Part shown: positions 62,990 to 63,045 of the stretch, one piece after another
Layout: each line of letters starts with the position of its first letter
Position numbering within the stretch: position 1 is the stretch's first letter
NCBI GenBank assembly: GCA_947650155.1
Contig: CANSUS010000016.1
Span: forward strand, 1 to 63,045
Direction of reading: 5' to 3'
DNA from: an uncultured Lachnospiraceae bacterium
GTDB taxonomy: Bacteria; Bacillota; Clostridia; Lachnospirales; Lachnospiraceae
DNA: 63,045 bases
Position numbers and translations under genes: made by a program
Notes under the pieces: model-generated
The model's database searches: none
What the model was told of the DNA's origin: nothing
Seen by the model: the letters and a program-made list of their open reading frames with translations, nothing else

Positions 62990-63045
62990 CCATAGTCAGG
63001 ACTACCGGCTTAGCCGGTAGCCTGCTCTGCCCCTATAAGGGGCTA
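62990..63045. repeat. Tandem palindromes at the window edge
   Basis: CTACCGGC-TTA-GCCGGTAG (63002-63020), then GCCCCT-ATA-AGGGGC (63029-63043), both perfect. They sit in a gene-free stretch upstream of the flgM promoter and run off the end. They could be the terminator of a neighbouring gene or a dispersed palindromic repeat. Confidence 0.5.

Overview
The window comes from a low-G+C, motile Firmicute, most likely a Lachnospiraceae (Clostridium cluster XIVa) gut anaerobe. I infer this from the beta/beta' and ribosomal protein sequences, the strong SD-led starts, the flagellar order flgM-flgN-flgK-flgK-flgL-fliW-csrA-flaG-fliD-fliS-fliC, and cluster XIVa-type glycan genes. No database search was possible.

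Layout. (1) 1-13.1 kb: transcription and translation genes on the minus strand: start of rpsL with its promoter, rpoC, rpoB, rplL, rplJ with an L10 leader, an unexpected CapA-like gene, rplA, rplK, nusG, secE, rpmG. (2) 13.1-16.4 kb: an orphan FliD-like protein on the plus strand with a sigma-28-type promoter, then a biotin-dependent carboxyltransferase whose promoter carries a FabT-like palindrome. (3) 16.5-22.8 kb: glycan precursor and transfer genes (glf, glycosyltransferases, a GatD-like polyol-phosphate dehydrogenase, an IspD/TarI-type cytidylyltransferase). (4) 23-39.9 kb: a visibly AT-rich, tightly packed operon of glycosyltransferases, methyltransferases, radical SAM enzymes, deacetylases and a pyruvyltransferase-like protein. 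(5) 40-52 kb: an AlsE/Rpe-like epimerase, two LicD proteins, a PD-(D/E)XK-linked AAA protein, a flagellin lysine methylase (probably frameshifted), and a large glycosyltransferase just downstream of flagellin. (6) 52-63 kb: the late flagellar genes.

How it fits together. Regions 3-5 read as a surface-glycan, probably flagellin-glycosylation, island attached to the late flagellar operon. Four ingredients suggest an activated CDP-polyol pathway feeding LicD-type phosphotransferases: AlsE-like epimerase, GatD-like dehydrogenase, TarI-like cytidylyltransferase, and LicD plus a glycerophosphotransferase-like domain. The most unusual feature is one small Rossmann-like module (a GxG near a strand end, then a D-N/D-x-N about 20 residues on). 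It is fused to nearly every enzyme of the AT-rich operon regardless of chemistry, and also occurs once alone behind a membrane anchor.

Control. Six sigma-28-type promoters (TAAA-N15-NCCGATAT) are visible. Each transcript leader carries a CANGGANG match, the kind of site CsrA binds, and csrA and fliW lie in the window. Two of these leaders, at 39.8-39.9 and 45.6-45.7 kb, are homologous to each other and hold an intrinsic terminator before the coding sequence. They could be CsrA-responsive attenuators or CsrA-binding small RNAs.
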